The translations under genes were made by a program, and so were the position numbers. Source: DASYKS01 sp031404815 (GTDB lineage Bacteria; Acidobacteriota; Thermoanaerobaculia; Multivoradales; UBA5704). From it: 64,000 bases of DNA. Numbering within the stretch: position 1 is the stretch's first letter; every line of letters begins with the position of its first letter. Positions 25,403-33,509 of this stretch are shown here, piece by piece. The notes under the pieces were generated by a model. It was not told the origin of the DNA. It saw nothing but the letters and a program-made list of their open reading frames with translations, and did no database searches. The DNA is taken from assembly GCA_031404815.1 (NCBI GenBank), contig JANNIH010000033.1, forward strand, positions 1 to 64,000, given 5' to 3'.

Positions 25403-25621
25403 ATGCGCAAGAAGTTCATGCGAGAGTTGAAGGCGCGCAACCTGCCGCGAGGTCCACTGCCCGAAAGCAACATGGTGCCGGTCACTGAGGGCGACCTTGA
25501 GCCGCTGCCGAGGAGAACTTCTCCCTGGGGGTGTCCCAAGCCCTCTCCCCAAACGCAAAACGGGCGCCCCTCGCTGAGGGGCGCCCGTTCGTTCTGCACG
25601 CTTCTTGGCGAAGCGGTTTGA
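25403..25621 (+). other. Short open frame, possible 5' remnant of a lost gene
   Basis: A 72-codon frame begins 38 bp after the alcohol dehydrogenase. Its first 38 residues (MRKKFMRELKARNLPRG, then VTEGDLEPLP) look protein-like. The VTE-DL-LP segment is reminiscent of the start of DUF6544-type proteins, which continue with a PVRRYLR motif. Here the sequence breaks off at that point and runs through a terminator hairpin. It is most likely a truncated relic, with low confidence. Confidence 0.25.
25559..25589 (-). terminator. Strong terminator hairpin, mainly for the minus strand
   Basis: A perfect 14-bp stem (25559-25572 with 25576-25589) and a 3-nt loop are followed on the minus strand by TTTTGCGTTT. 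It lies 36 bp after the small lipoprotein gene and could also stop plus-strand transcripts from the alcohol dehydrogenase operon. Confidence 0.85.
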
Positions 25622-25624
25622 CGC

Positions 25625-25822
25625 TTACTTGGCGTCGGAGGTCATCGGGGCCGCGTCCGAGGTCATCTCGGTGCTCATCGGCGCCATTTCGGAGGTCATC
25701 TCGGTGCCGCTGGTCTCGGTGGTTTCAACGGCCGTCTCGATCGGCTCTTCCTTCTTGGCGCAACCAACCATCGGGGCAACGAGCACGCACAGCACGGAAA
25801 GCAACATCAGAGCCTTCTTCAT
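25625..25822 (-). CDS. Small low-complexity lipoprotein
   Basis: This 65-residue lipoprotein has a signal and lipobox (VLVAPMVGCAKKEE). The mature part is only about 45 residues of Glu, Thr, Ser, Met and Ala with imprecise repeats of the type EMTSEMAPMS and EMTSDAAPM. AAGGGAGA precedes the ATG. The sequence looks disordered and Met-rich, which could indicate metal binding or a surface tether, but no family is recognised. It is followed immediately by a strong terminator and is transcribed alone. Confidence 0.75.
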   Translation of the reverse strand: MKKALMLLSVLCVLVAPMVGCAKKEEPIETAVETTETSGTEMTSEMAPMSTEMTSDAAPMTSDAK

Positions 25823-26091
25823 TGGTCTTCTCCCTTGTTGGATTTAAGGACAGAACGAGAGCCCGGTTGATCCCGAGAACTCGCACGGTTCGGGTAAAAG
25901 CCCAGCTGCAACGTGCGGCTGAGCGAGAGTTCGTACGGCAGGGTGTTCGGCATCGGGCTCTCGCCTCTGTTTGATCCCACCCACTCACTTCGTACACTCA
26001 CCCTTCCCGGAGACTCGCAACGCGCAAATCTGGCTGTCGGGATCCGGGGGGTGTTGAATGGCCCGGAAGTATACAGTTTTCCAGGGCGATT

Positions 26092-27975
26092 TCAAGAGGT
26101 CGGCAAGGTGGCAACCAAGGCGGCCAACTCCCCCCTCTCCACCAGGCCCCGAACCGCCCTCACGTCTTGGTCCAGGAGCCGGTCGGCGAGCAGGGTCGGC
26201 GCCGCCCGACGGATCGCGCGGTAGGCGTCGGCCGTCCCGGCGCCCAATTGCCCGGCGATCTCCGGCTGGCGGTGGCTCTCGGTCCAGACGGTGAATTCTT
26301 CGAGCTGGCGATCGTAGGCGGTGCTCTTGTCTTGGGTGGTGCGAATCAGGCTGCCGGGATCTTCACCCGCGGCGGGGCTCGACTCAGGCAGGTGGCCGCC
26401 GCCGCTCCGCAGCAGCGTCCGCCACTCGACCGCCTGGGCCGCCACCAGCAGCTCGATCGCGAGCACGGCCTGGGCGTTGCCGAGGATGGTGCGGAGCTTC
26501 CTGGTGGCGAAGGTCGCCATCGCGTTGTGGTCCTCGCTGTTGGCCGAGGTGGGGATCGAGTCGACGGTCGCCGGATGGGCGAGGACCTTGTTCTCCGAGA
26601 CGATCCCCGCGGCGCTGTACTGGGCGATCATCAACCCCGAGTTCACTCCCGCCCAGGGGATCAGGTTCGGGGGGAGACCGCGGTTGTGATTGGCGTCGAG
26701 CAGCATCTGGGTGCGCCGCTCCGAGATGTTCGCGAGTTCCGCCAAGCCGATCGCGAGGAAGTCGGCCGCCATGCCGACCGGTTCGCCATGGAAATTGCCG
26801 GCCGAGTACGAAGCGCGCAAGGAGCCGTCGTAGCCGGCGGGCCAGTTCGCGCGGAACTGCACGTCCCATGGATCTTCCGCGGCCTCGGGGAAGAAGAGCG
26901 GATTGTCGGTCGCGGCGTTGATCTCGTGCTCCGCGATCGTCCGGGCATAGGCCAGAGCGTCGCGCGCCGAGCCGTGCACCTGCGGCGCGCAGCGCAGCGA
27001 GTAGACATCCTGCACCGCGCCGGCGCCTTCGAGCAGCCGGCTGCCGGTGAGCAGGGCGCGCAGGCGCCCGGCGCTGCGTATCGCGCCGTGGTGGCCGCGC
27101 ATCGCGTGGACCTTCGGATCGAGCGCGCGGGCGCAGCCGCAGACCGCTTCGAAACCGAGCGCCGCGGCGACGTCCGCGCTCTCCGCCAGCGCTTCGCCAT
27201 CGTGGACCGCGAGCGCGAGCAGCGCCGCCGAGAAGGTCGCGCCGTTGGTGAGCGCGAGCCCCTCTTTGGTGCGCACGCCGGGCGAGGGCCACCTCGTGGC
27301 GGCTGCCGTGCCGGTCGCCGGATCGCCGAGGTCCTCTGCGAGCGCTTCCAGTCCGCGGCGGATGGTCCGCGGGCGGCAGAGTAGATCGTCGGCGGTACGG
27401 ACGAGGTAATAGTCCCCTTCGCCCAGCAGCACCACGAACAGGTGGGCGAGCGGGCAGAGATCGCCGCTCGATCCGACCGAGCCGCGCGTCGGCACCCGCG
27501 GCACGATGCCGCGGACGAGCATCCGGCGCACCGTCTCGACCAGCTCCAGGCGCACGCCGGAGTGCCCTTTGAGGAAGGCGTTCAACCGGATCGCGAGCGC
27601 GGCGCGCACGACCTCGGGGGAGAAGTAGCTCGCCGGGTCTTCCCGGTCTGAGCTGCGCCCCACGCCCACGGCGTGCGAGAGGAGGATGTTCTGCTGCAGC
27701 CGTTCCAGCTGCTCGGGCGCGATGGGGATGTTCTTGAACTCACCAAAACCGGTGGTCACGCCGTAATCCAGGACCGGCGAGGCGCCGACCTCGCCCCGCT
27801 TCAGTCGGCGGTAGGCGTCCGCATAGTCGGCGGTGATGCGCTCGATCCGCTCGCGGCACCGGGCGACCCGCGCGAGCGCCTCGGAGGTGCATTCGACGCC
27901 GATCATCGGATCGCGGGCGATCCGCGCGAGGTCGCAAAGCGAAAGGCTCGCTCCGTCGAGAGTGATCGTGGGCAC
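26092..27975 (-). CDS. hutH: Histidine ammonia-lyase (MIO-type aromatic ammonia-lyase)
   Basis: This enzyme of about 627 residues converts histidine to urocanate plus ammonia. Family signatures include DYGVTTGFGEF, the Ser-His pair in NILLSHAVGVG (Ser-His at this site marks histidine specificity, where PAL has Phe-Leu and TAL has His-Leu), SGDLCPLAHL and HNRGLPPNLIPWAGVNSG. The MIO triad is Ser-Ser-Gly (GSVGSSGDL) instead of the usual Ala-Ser-Gly. The protein is about 110 residues longer than typical HutH and has an extended C-terminus. A GTG at 27975, 6 bp after the hisS stop, is the likely start, so the two are co-transcribed. No other hut genes are in the window. Confidence 0.88.
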   Translation of the reverse strand: MPTITLDGASLSLCDLARIARDPMIGVECTSEALARVARCRERIERITADYADAYRRLKRGEVGASPVLDYGVTTGFGEFKNIPIAPEQLERLQQNILLSHAVGVGRSSDREDPASYFSPEVVRAALAIRLNAFLKGHSGVRLELVETVRRMLVRGIVPRVPTRGSVGSSGDLCPLAHLFVVLLGEGDYYLVRTADDLLCRPRTIRRGLEALAEDLGDPATGTAAATRWPSPGVRTKEGLALTNGATFSAALLALAVHDGEALAESADVAAALGFEAVCGCARALDPKVHAMRGHHGAIRSAGRLRALLTGSRLLEGAGAVQDVYSLRCAPQVHGSARDALAYARTIAEHEINAATDNPLFFPEAAEDPWDVQFRANWPAGYDGSLRASYSAGNFHGEPVGMAADFLAIGLAELANISERRTQMLLDANHNRGLPPNLIPWAGVNSGLMIAQYSAAGIVSENKVLAHPATVDSIPTSANSEDHNAMATFATRKLRTILGNAQAVLAIELLVAAQAVEWRTLLRSGGGHLPESSPAAGEDPGSLIRTTQDKSTAYDRQLEEFTVWTESHRQPEIAGQLGAGTADAYRAIRRAAPTLLADRLLDQDVRAVRGLVERGELAALVATLPTS

Positions 27976-27980
27976 GCCGC

Positions 27981-29435
27981 TTAGCCCTCGGCCGGGTCGA
28001 GCATGCGGCGGACTTCCGCAATCAGCTCGGCGCGCGGCACCTCGCGCTGCCCCGGGCGGGCGGCCAGCCATTCGCGCCGATCCCCGAGCTTCTTGGCCCG
28101 TTCGCGGCCGGCTTCCATGTCCTTGAGCGTGAGGACGCCGCGCTCGTGCTCGTTCGAGCCATAGAGCAGGACGATCGGAATGCCGGTCTGGTCGGCGTAC
28201 TTGATCTGCTTGCCGATCGATTTCTCGGTGCCCAAGTAGAGTTCGGCGGGGATGCCCGCGCGGCGCAGCTCGTAGGTCATGGCCAAGGAGAGTGATTCGA
28301 GGCCTGGGTCGATGCGCGCGACCAGCACCTGGGAGGTCGATTTCCGCCCCCCGACGAGGCCGAGATGGGCGAGCGCCGCGAGCAGGCGATCGACGCCGAG
28401 CGACGCGCCGGTCGCCGGGATCCGCTCGCCGCGGAAGCGCATCACCAAGTCGTCGTAGCGGCCGCCGCCGAACACCGAACCGAACTGCGGCGCGTCGAGC
28501 AGCACCGCCTCGAACACCGGCCCGGTGTAGTAGGCGAGGCCGCGCGCGATCGAAAGATCCAGCTCCGCCTGGGTCTCGTCGTAACCCAAGCTATAGAGAT
28601 GGTTGGAGATCCGCTCGACTTGGGTAAGCTCGGTCGCGGCGTCGTCGGAGCCCGAGAAATAGTCGCGCAGCGCCAGAAGCACCGCCCGCCGATCTTCGCC
28701 GCGGATGGCCAAGAAGCGCTCGATCTGTTCCACCTGTGTGGCGGCGAGGCCGAGGCCGCGAATGAAATCGCCTGACTCATCGTAGTAGCCGGCGGTCAGC
28801 TCTTTGCGGATCTTCTCGATGCCGAGCTTGTCCAGCTTGTCGAGCACGCGCAACACGTTCACACCTTGGGGCTCAGGCACGTCGGCATGGCGGAGCAGGA
28901 GATTCAAGATCCCGCGGCTGGAGAAGCGGACCCGGAACGGTCCCACTTCGAGCGCCGCCAGGGTGTCGCACATGCCGGCGATGATCTCGGTGTCGGCGAT
29001 CTCCGATTCGGTGCCCACCGAATCGAGATCGAACTGTGTGTACTCGCGGAAACGTCCGGGGCCGGGCTTGTCGGCGCGCCAGACCGGCGCCACCTGGTAG
29101 CGGCGGAACGGGCGCGGCAGATCGATCGTCTGGGCGACCACACGGGCGAGCGGTACGGTCAGGTCGAAGCGGAGGCCGAGCGCCTCCTCCTCCGGGTTGG
29201 TGACCCGGAAGATCGATTGCGACGCCTCCTGGCCGGCCGAACCGCTGAGCACCTCGAGGTATTCGATCGCCGGTGTCGAGAGCGGCACGAATCCGTACAG
29301 CTCGTAGACCCGGCGGGCGGTGTCGATCACCTTCTGGCGGGCGAGCATCGCCTCCGGCAGAAGATCGCGCAGTCCACGCGACAGGCGCGGCTCGACGAAT
29401 GCCTGTGAGGCCTCCTGCACCGGGTTTTCCGACAT
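27981..29435 (-). CDS. hisS: Histidyl-tRNA synthetase, alpha-proteobacterial-like type
   Basis: This 484-residue class II synthetase charges tRNA-His. Motif 2 and its loop read YQVAPVWRADKPGPGRFREY. The EKPGPGRFR-like loop is the divergent form known from alpha-proteobacteria, whereas canonical bacterial HisRS has RRERPQ-GRYRQFHQ. The histidine-binding motif LARGLAYYTG-like (ARGLAYYTGPVFE) and motif 3 (GASLGVDRLLAAL) are present. The tRNA-His gene lies 31 bp upstream on the same strand and has the matching G1:U72 acceptor. hutH follows 6 bp downstream. Transfer of an alpha-type hisS-tRNA pair, or vertical retention of it, would explain the arrangement. Confidence 0.95.
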   Translation of the reverse strand: MSENPVQEASQAFVEPRLSRGLRDLLPEAMLARQKVIDTARRVYELYGFVPLSTPAIEYLEVLSGSAGQEASQSIFRVTNPEEEALGLRFDLTVPLARVVAQTIDLPRPFRRYQVAPVWRADKPGPGRFREYTQFDLDSVGTESEIADTEIIAGMCDTLAALEVGPFRVRFSSRGILNLLLRHADVPEPQGVNVLRVLDKLDKLGIEKIRKELTAGYYDESGDFIRGLGLAATQVEQIERFLAIRGEDRRAVLLALRDYFSGSDDAATELTQVERISNHLYSLGYDETQAELDLSIARGLAYYTGPVFEAVLLDAPQFGSVFGGGRYDDLVMRFRGERIPATGASLGVDRLLAALAHLGLVGGRKSTSQVLVARIDPGLESLSLAMTYELRRAGIPAELYLGTEKSIGKQIKYADQTGIPIVLLYGSNEHERGVLTLKDMEAGRERAKKLGDRREWLAARPGQREVPRAELIAEVRRMLDPAEG

Positions 29436-29466
29436 TGCGGGGTTGTCCTATCTCAAGGGGTCGAAA

Positions 29467-29541
29467 TGGCACCGGCGATGGGGGTCGAACCCATGACCTC
29501 CTGATCCACAGTCAGGCGCTCTACCACTGAGCTACACCGGC
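29467..29541 (-). tRNA. tRNA-His (GTG anticodon)
   Basis: The cloverleaf is complete and CCA is encoded. The anticodon stem-loop is CCTGA-CTGTGGA-TCAGG, giving anticodon GTG. The T arm is ATGGG-TTCGACC-CCCAT. The acceptor stem pairs GCCGGTG with CGCCGGT, so position 1:72 is a G:U pair. Position 73 is G, and the base before position 1 is C instead of the canonical G-1. This departs from the usual bacterial tRNA-His identity (G-1:C73) and fits the divergent HisRS encoded directly downstream. Confidence 0.93.
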
Positions 29542-29624
29542 GCAGCCCGCGAATCCTAGTTGCCGAGACCGAGCCTGTCAAAAAAAGGGCTCGCGACCCC
29601 TCGCTTGCAGCCGAACCGAACGGC

Positions 29625-30959
29625 TCAGACCATGCGATACGCGTTCAGCCGATTGTAGAGCGTCTTTAGGCTCACGCCTAGGACATCGGCCGCTTTTCGC
29701 TTGTTGCCGCCGTGCAGATCGAGCGTCGCGATGATCAGGCTGCGCTCGACTTCCTCGATCGACGAGCCGACTTTGAACTGGAGCGCCTTGGACGGAATCG
29801 CCTCGGGGGCGAGGGCATTGGGCAGGTGTCGGGCCTCGATCTCGGCATCGGACAGGATGTAAGCGCGGTGGATCACGTTCTTGAGCTCGCGGACGTTGCC
29901 CGGCCAGGCATGGCTCTGCAGACGTTCGAGCGCACCGGCCGAAAAGCGCTTCGGAGCTCCGCTCCGCGCGTTCAGCTCGGCGAGGAAGAAGTCGGCCAGG
30001 AGAAAGAGATCCTCGCCCCGTTCGCGTAAAGAGGGCATGGTCACCGGGAACACCTGGAGCCGGTAGAGCAGGTCCTCGCGCAGCTTCCCCTGGGAGACGG
30101 CGGACGACGGATCGCGGTTGGTCGCGGTGATCACCCGGACATCGACCTCGGTCGCTTGGTCGCCGCCCACCCGGGTCACCTGACCGGTCTCGAGCACGCG
30201 CAGCAGTTTCACCTGCAGCTCGATCGGCATCTCGGTGATCTCGTCCAAGAACAGCGTGCCGCCGTGGGCCCGCTCGAAATACCCCTGGTGGCGCCGCTGG
30301 GCACCGGTGAAGCTGCCGCGCTCGTGCCCGAACAGCTCGCTCTCGATCAGCGAAGGGGAGATCGCACCGCAGTTGAGCGGCAGGAACGCCCCTCGCGAAC
30401 GCGCGGAGAGCATGTGCAGGGTCTGCGCCGCGAGATCCTTGCCGGTGCCGCTCTCGCCGATCACGAACACCGTGGCGTCGGTCGGCGCCACCCGGGACAA
30501 GAGGGCATAGACCCCGCGCATGGCGTCCGAGTCGCCGATCAGCAGGCCGAGCCGGCCGACCTCCGGGCAGAAGATCTCCGCCGCTTCCGGCCGCTCTTCG
30601 GTCCGATCGTTGGCGACCAGGCCGAGGATGTTTTTGAGGCGACCGATGTCGAGCGGTTTGGTCAGATAGTCGCTCGCGCCCAAGCGCAGCGCCTGGACCG
30701 CGCTCTCCAGATCGGCGTGGCCGGTCATCAGGACGATCTTGGTCGCGCGCGCCGGATTGAAGTCCTTGAGCAGCTCGATCCCGTTGCCGTCCGGTAGGTA
30801 CAGGTCGACCAGCACGATGTCCGGCGTCTGGCGGCTCAAGCGCTGGCGGGCATCGCGCAGGGTGGTGGCGGTATTGACCGTAAACCCCTGCCCCTCGATC
30901 AGCTCGGCCAGGGCCAGGAGAAAATTCGGATCGTCATCGACGGCGAGCGCATGGGGCAT
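29625..30959 (-). CDS. Sigma-54-dependent response regulator (NtrC family)
   Basis: This 444-residue protein has three domains. The receiver domain contains the phosphorylatable Asp in VLVDLYLPDGNG and the Lys in YLTKPLD. The AAA+ domain has Walker A GESGTGKD and Walker B GGTLFLDEI. A Fis-type helix-turn-helix ends the protein (NKRKAADVLGVSLKTLYNRL). The sigma-54 contact loop reads GSFTGA in place of the usual GAFTGA. A kinase-like gene ends 3 bp upstream on the same strand and is the obvious partner. Targets are unknown; none of the neighbouring promoters was recognised as sigma-54 type. Confidence 0.93.
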   Translation of the reverse strand: MPHALAVDDDPNFLLALAELIEGQGFTVNTATTLRDARQRLSRQTPDIVLVDLYLPDGNGIELLKDFNPARATKIVLMTGHADLESAVQALRLGASDYLTKPLDIGRLKNILGLVANDRTEERPEAAEIFCPEVGRLGLLIGDSDAMRGVYALLSRVAPTDATVFVIGESGTGKDLAAQTLHMLSARSRGAFLPLNCGAISPSLIESELFGHERGSFTGAQRRHQGYFERAHGGTLFLDEITEMPIELQVKLLRVLETGQVTRVGGDQATEVDVRVITATNRDPSSAVSQGKLREDLLYRLQVFPVTMPSLRERGEDLFLLADFFLAELNARSGAPKRFSAGALERLQSHAWPGNVRELKNVIHRAYILSDAEIEARHLPNALAPEAIPSKALQFKVGSSIEEVERSLIIATLDLHGGNKRKAADVLGVSLKTLYNRLNAYRMV

Positions 30960-30962
30960 ACT

Positions 30963-31661
30963 TCAGCTCTCTCGGTCTAAGAAGGTGCGGGTGAACACGA
31001 GCCGCGGCCGGTCCGGCGTGCCGGTTCGGTCCAGGTCGAAGCCGGCGGCGGCGAGGCGCGAACGGGCGGCGGTCAAGCGGGGCTCGACCTCGGGTGCGAG
31101 GCGATGCGAGCCGACCAGCTCGAGCCGGGGATCACCATTGGCGGTGGCGGTCAAATGGATTTCGATCGATCCGCCGGGCTCGATCGGGTCGAGCATTTCG
31201 AGCGCCAGGCTGAGTGCCACCCGGCGAAACGTCGCGCGATGGCCGGACGAGGGGAGCGGCAGGTCGGGGAGGTTCACGACCAGCCCGACGCGACTCTTGC
31301 GCGCCGCGGCTTCGAGCAACAGGGCGAGGTCGGCGACCGTCTCGGTGGCGTCCCAGACGTCGGTCGTGTTGCGGCCGATCTGCGCGAACAGCGCTTCGAG
31401 GCTGCGGTGGAGGCGGGCGAGTTCGCTGCGCAAGCCACGGGCGTAACGGAGCGAGCGCTCGGCGGAGGGATCGGTCGCAACGCGGGCGCCGAGCGCGTCA
31501 CCGAGCAGCTCGAGCTGAAAGTTCATCGTGTTGATGGGGCCTCTCAAATCGTGGGCGAGCGCCGGCACGATCCGCTCCAGAGCCTCGAGGTCGGTTGCCG
31601 CGGCGGTCGGAAATGCCGCCACCGCAGGCGCGGAATCCCGCTCGTTCTGATAGGTGCTCAC
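30963..31661 (-). CDS. Degenerate sensor kinase/phosphotransferase-like protein
   Basis: This 232-residue cytoplasmic protein has a DHp helix with the H-box LAHDLRGPINTMNFQLELLG. The following half, where a HATPase domain should be, lacks recognisable N, G1 and G2 boxes. It therefore resembles a ChpT-like histidine phosphotransfer protein or a kinase that has lost ATP binding. It is encoded 3 bp upstream of the NtrC-type regulator, which it probably phosphorylates or dephosphorylates. No sensor or membrane segment is present. The GTG start at 31661 has no ribosome binding site, and the transcript may be nearly leaderless. Confidence 0.75.
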   Translation of the reverse strand: MSTYQNERDSAPAVAAFPTAAATDLEALERIVPALAHDLRGPINTMNFQLELLGDALGARVATDPSAERSLRYARGLRSELARLHRSLEALFAQIGRNTTDVWDATETVADLALLLEAAARKSRVGLVVNLPDLPLPSSGHRATFRRVALSLALEMLDPIEPGGSIEIHLTATANGDPRLELVGSHRLAPEVEPRLTAARSRLAAAGFDLDRTGTPDRPRLVFTRTFLDRES

Positions 31662-31787
31662 AAAAATAGATTCCGATCTCGATCGCGATCATACGCTGTT
31701 TGCTATTTGGAAAGCCGGGCGGAAACGATGCCCAGAGTAGTAGCAAACTTCGTGCCGCGCCTGGATCGGGCGGAGGCTCGTTCCCGG

Positions 31788-32390
31788 TTATAGCCAGCCG
31801 CGTTCGCGGGCGATTCGCGCCGCGTCGATCCGGTTGTCGGCGCCGAGCTTGCCCGTCGCCTCGGAAAGGTAGTTGCGCACCGTGCCGTGGGAAAGGTGCA
31901 GCTCTCCCGCGATTCGTTGGGCGCTCCAGCCGTCGGCGGCCAGGCGCAGAACCTGGCGCTCGCGGTCGGAGAGCGGGTCCGCCTCGGTCCAGGCCGCTAC
32001 CGCCAGCTCAGGGTCGATCACTTTGAGGCCTTGGCGTGCCCGGCGGATCGCGTCGGCGAGCCGTTCGGCCGGGGCGTCCTTGAGCAGGTAGCCCGTGACT
32101 CCGGCTTCGAGTGCCCGGCGCAGGTAGCCGGCGCGCGCGAATGTGGTGACGATCACCACGCGCGGCGGAGGGTCGAAGCGCGCCAGCTTTGCCGCCAGCT
32201 CCAGCCCCGAAAGGTGCGGCATTTCGATGTCGGTGAGCACGACGTCGGGCCGGAGAGAGCGGGCGAGGTCGAGCGCCTCGCGCCCGTCCCGGGCCTGGCC
32301 CACCACTTCGAGGTCGGCTTCGAGGGAGAGAAGGGCCGCGAGGGCGCCGAGCACCAGCCCCTGATCCTCGGCGATCAGGATGCGGATCAC
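31788..32390 (-). CDS. LuxR/NarL-type response regulator
   Basis: This 200-residue protein has a receiver domain (acidic pair in LIAEDQ, phospho-Asp in VLTDIEMPHLSG, Lys in YLLKDAP) and a C-terminal LuxR helix-turn-helix (PLSDRERQVLRLAADGWS, then IAGELHLSHGTVRNYLS). It is DesR-like. Its ATG overlaps the stop of the histidine kinase gene (ATGA). It is the last gene of an ABC transporter-kinase-regulator operon and probably activates that operon. Confidence 0.93.
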   Translation of the reverse strand: MIRILIAEDQGLVLGALAALLSLEADLEVVGQARDGREALDLARSLRPDVVLTDIEMPHLSGLELAAKLARFDPPPRVVIVTTFARAGYLRRALEAGVTGYLLKDAPAERLADAIRRARQGLKVIDPELAVAAWTEADPLSDRERQVLRLAADGWSAQRIAGELHLSHGTVRNYLSEATGKLGADNRIDAARIARERGWL

Positions 32391-33478
32391 GAAGCCTCCG
32401 GCGCGAAGCGGGGCAGGGTCACTTCGAGACGTGAGCCGCGGCGGCCGTCGGTGCGAGCGCCGAGCGCCACCCGGCCGCCGATCGCCTCGATCCGTTCGCG
32501 CATGCCGGAGAGGCCGGAGCCCTCTTTCCGGTGAGCGCCGCGGCCGTCGTCGGCCACCACCAGCTCGACATCCGAGCCGCGGCCGGCGATCCGGATCTTG
32601 CAGGCCGTCGCCCCGGCATGGCGGATCACGTTGGTCACCCCTTCGCGGAGCGCCAGAGCGAGAGCGCTCGCGCGCTCGGGCTCGATCGTCGGCGGGCTCG
32701 CCTCGACCTCAACGGAGATGCCCGCGGTCGCCAGCGCCAGCCGGGCACGCGACAGCTCCGCCGCGAGGTCCTCGGCGCGGAAATCTGAGACCGCGCGGCG
32801 CACCTCTCGCAGCGACTCGCGGCAGATCGATTCGAGATCGGCGATCTCGCGGCCGGCCGCGTCCGGATCGCGGGACAGAAGCTTGCCCGCCAGCTCGGCT
32901 TTGAGCGCCATCACGGTCAAGCTGTGGCCGAGCAGGTCGTGAAGGTCGCGGCCGATCCGCTCGCGTTCGGCGGCCTTGGCCAGCCTCTCGACCTCGTCGG
33001 CCGCCAGGCGCAGCTTCGCGTCGGCCCGCCGGACCTCGGCCTGGTGGATGGTGACGCCGCCGATCAGCATCGCGAACACAGCGGAAGACCCCCAGTAGAT
33101 GGCGGGCAGGCCGAACGCCCAGCTCTGGAGCGCGAGGAGGGCGAGCAGGAGCGCGATCCCCCGTGCCGCGGAGCGAACGGGCAGCTTGTCGCCGAGAATC
33201 GCCGCGGCGTAGACCCAAAAGGAGCTGACGGCGTAGTTCCACGGCGCCAGAAGCAGCGCGAGGGCGACGATGCCCGCGGCGCAGGCGATCGCCGCCCGGC
33301 CCTTCACCCAGTGGGACCGGAAGTAGAGCAATAAGAAGAGGGCGAGCGTGGCGCCGGTGGCGGCCCAGACCCGGGCGCTCGGGTGCCCGAAGCCCGGATA
33401 AATGACCAGTGGCACCAGGTAGATCAACCAGGCGTAGGGCGTCCATCCGAGGTCGGGTCGGTCGGGGAGGAGTCTCAT
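32387..33478 (-). CDS. DesK-like sensor histidine kinase
   Basis: This 363-residue membrane kinase has five to six predicted N-terminal helices (residues about 10-150). A coiled linker leads to the HisKA_3 motif AERERIGRDLHDLLGHSLT. The ATPase domain has the N-box ALREGVTNVIRHA and the G-box DDGRGAHRKEGSGLSGMRER. The architecture matches DesK-type sensors that read membrane state or antimicrobial stress. It lies 31 bp downstream of an ABC-2 permease and overlaps its regulator. Confidence 0.92.
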   Translation of the reverse strand: MRLLPDRPDLGWTPYAWLIYLVPLVIYPGFGHPSARVWAATGATLALFLLLYFRSHWVKGRAAIACAAGIVALALLLAPWNYAVSSFWVYAAAILGDKLPVRSAARGIALLLALLALQSWAFGLPAIYWGSSAVFAMLIGGVTIHQAEVRRADAKLRLAADEVERLAKAAERERIGRDLHDLLGHSLTVMALKAELAGKLLSRDPDAAGREIADLESICRESLREVRRAVSDFRAEDLAAELSRARLALATAGISVEVEASPPTIEPERASALALALREGVTNVIRHAGATACKIRIAGRGSDVELVVADDGRGAHRKEGSGLSGMRERIEAIGGRVALGARTDGRRGSRLEVTLPRFAPEAS

Positions 33479-33509
33479 CGGCGGCTCTTACTCTCCATCC
33501 TATCCGTGC

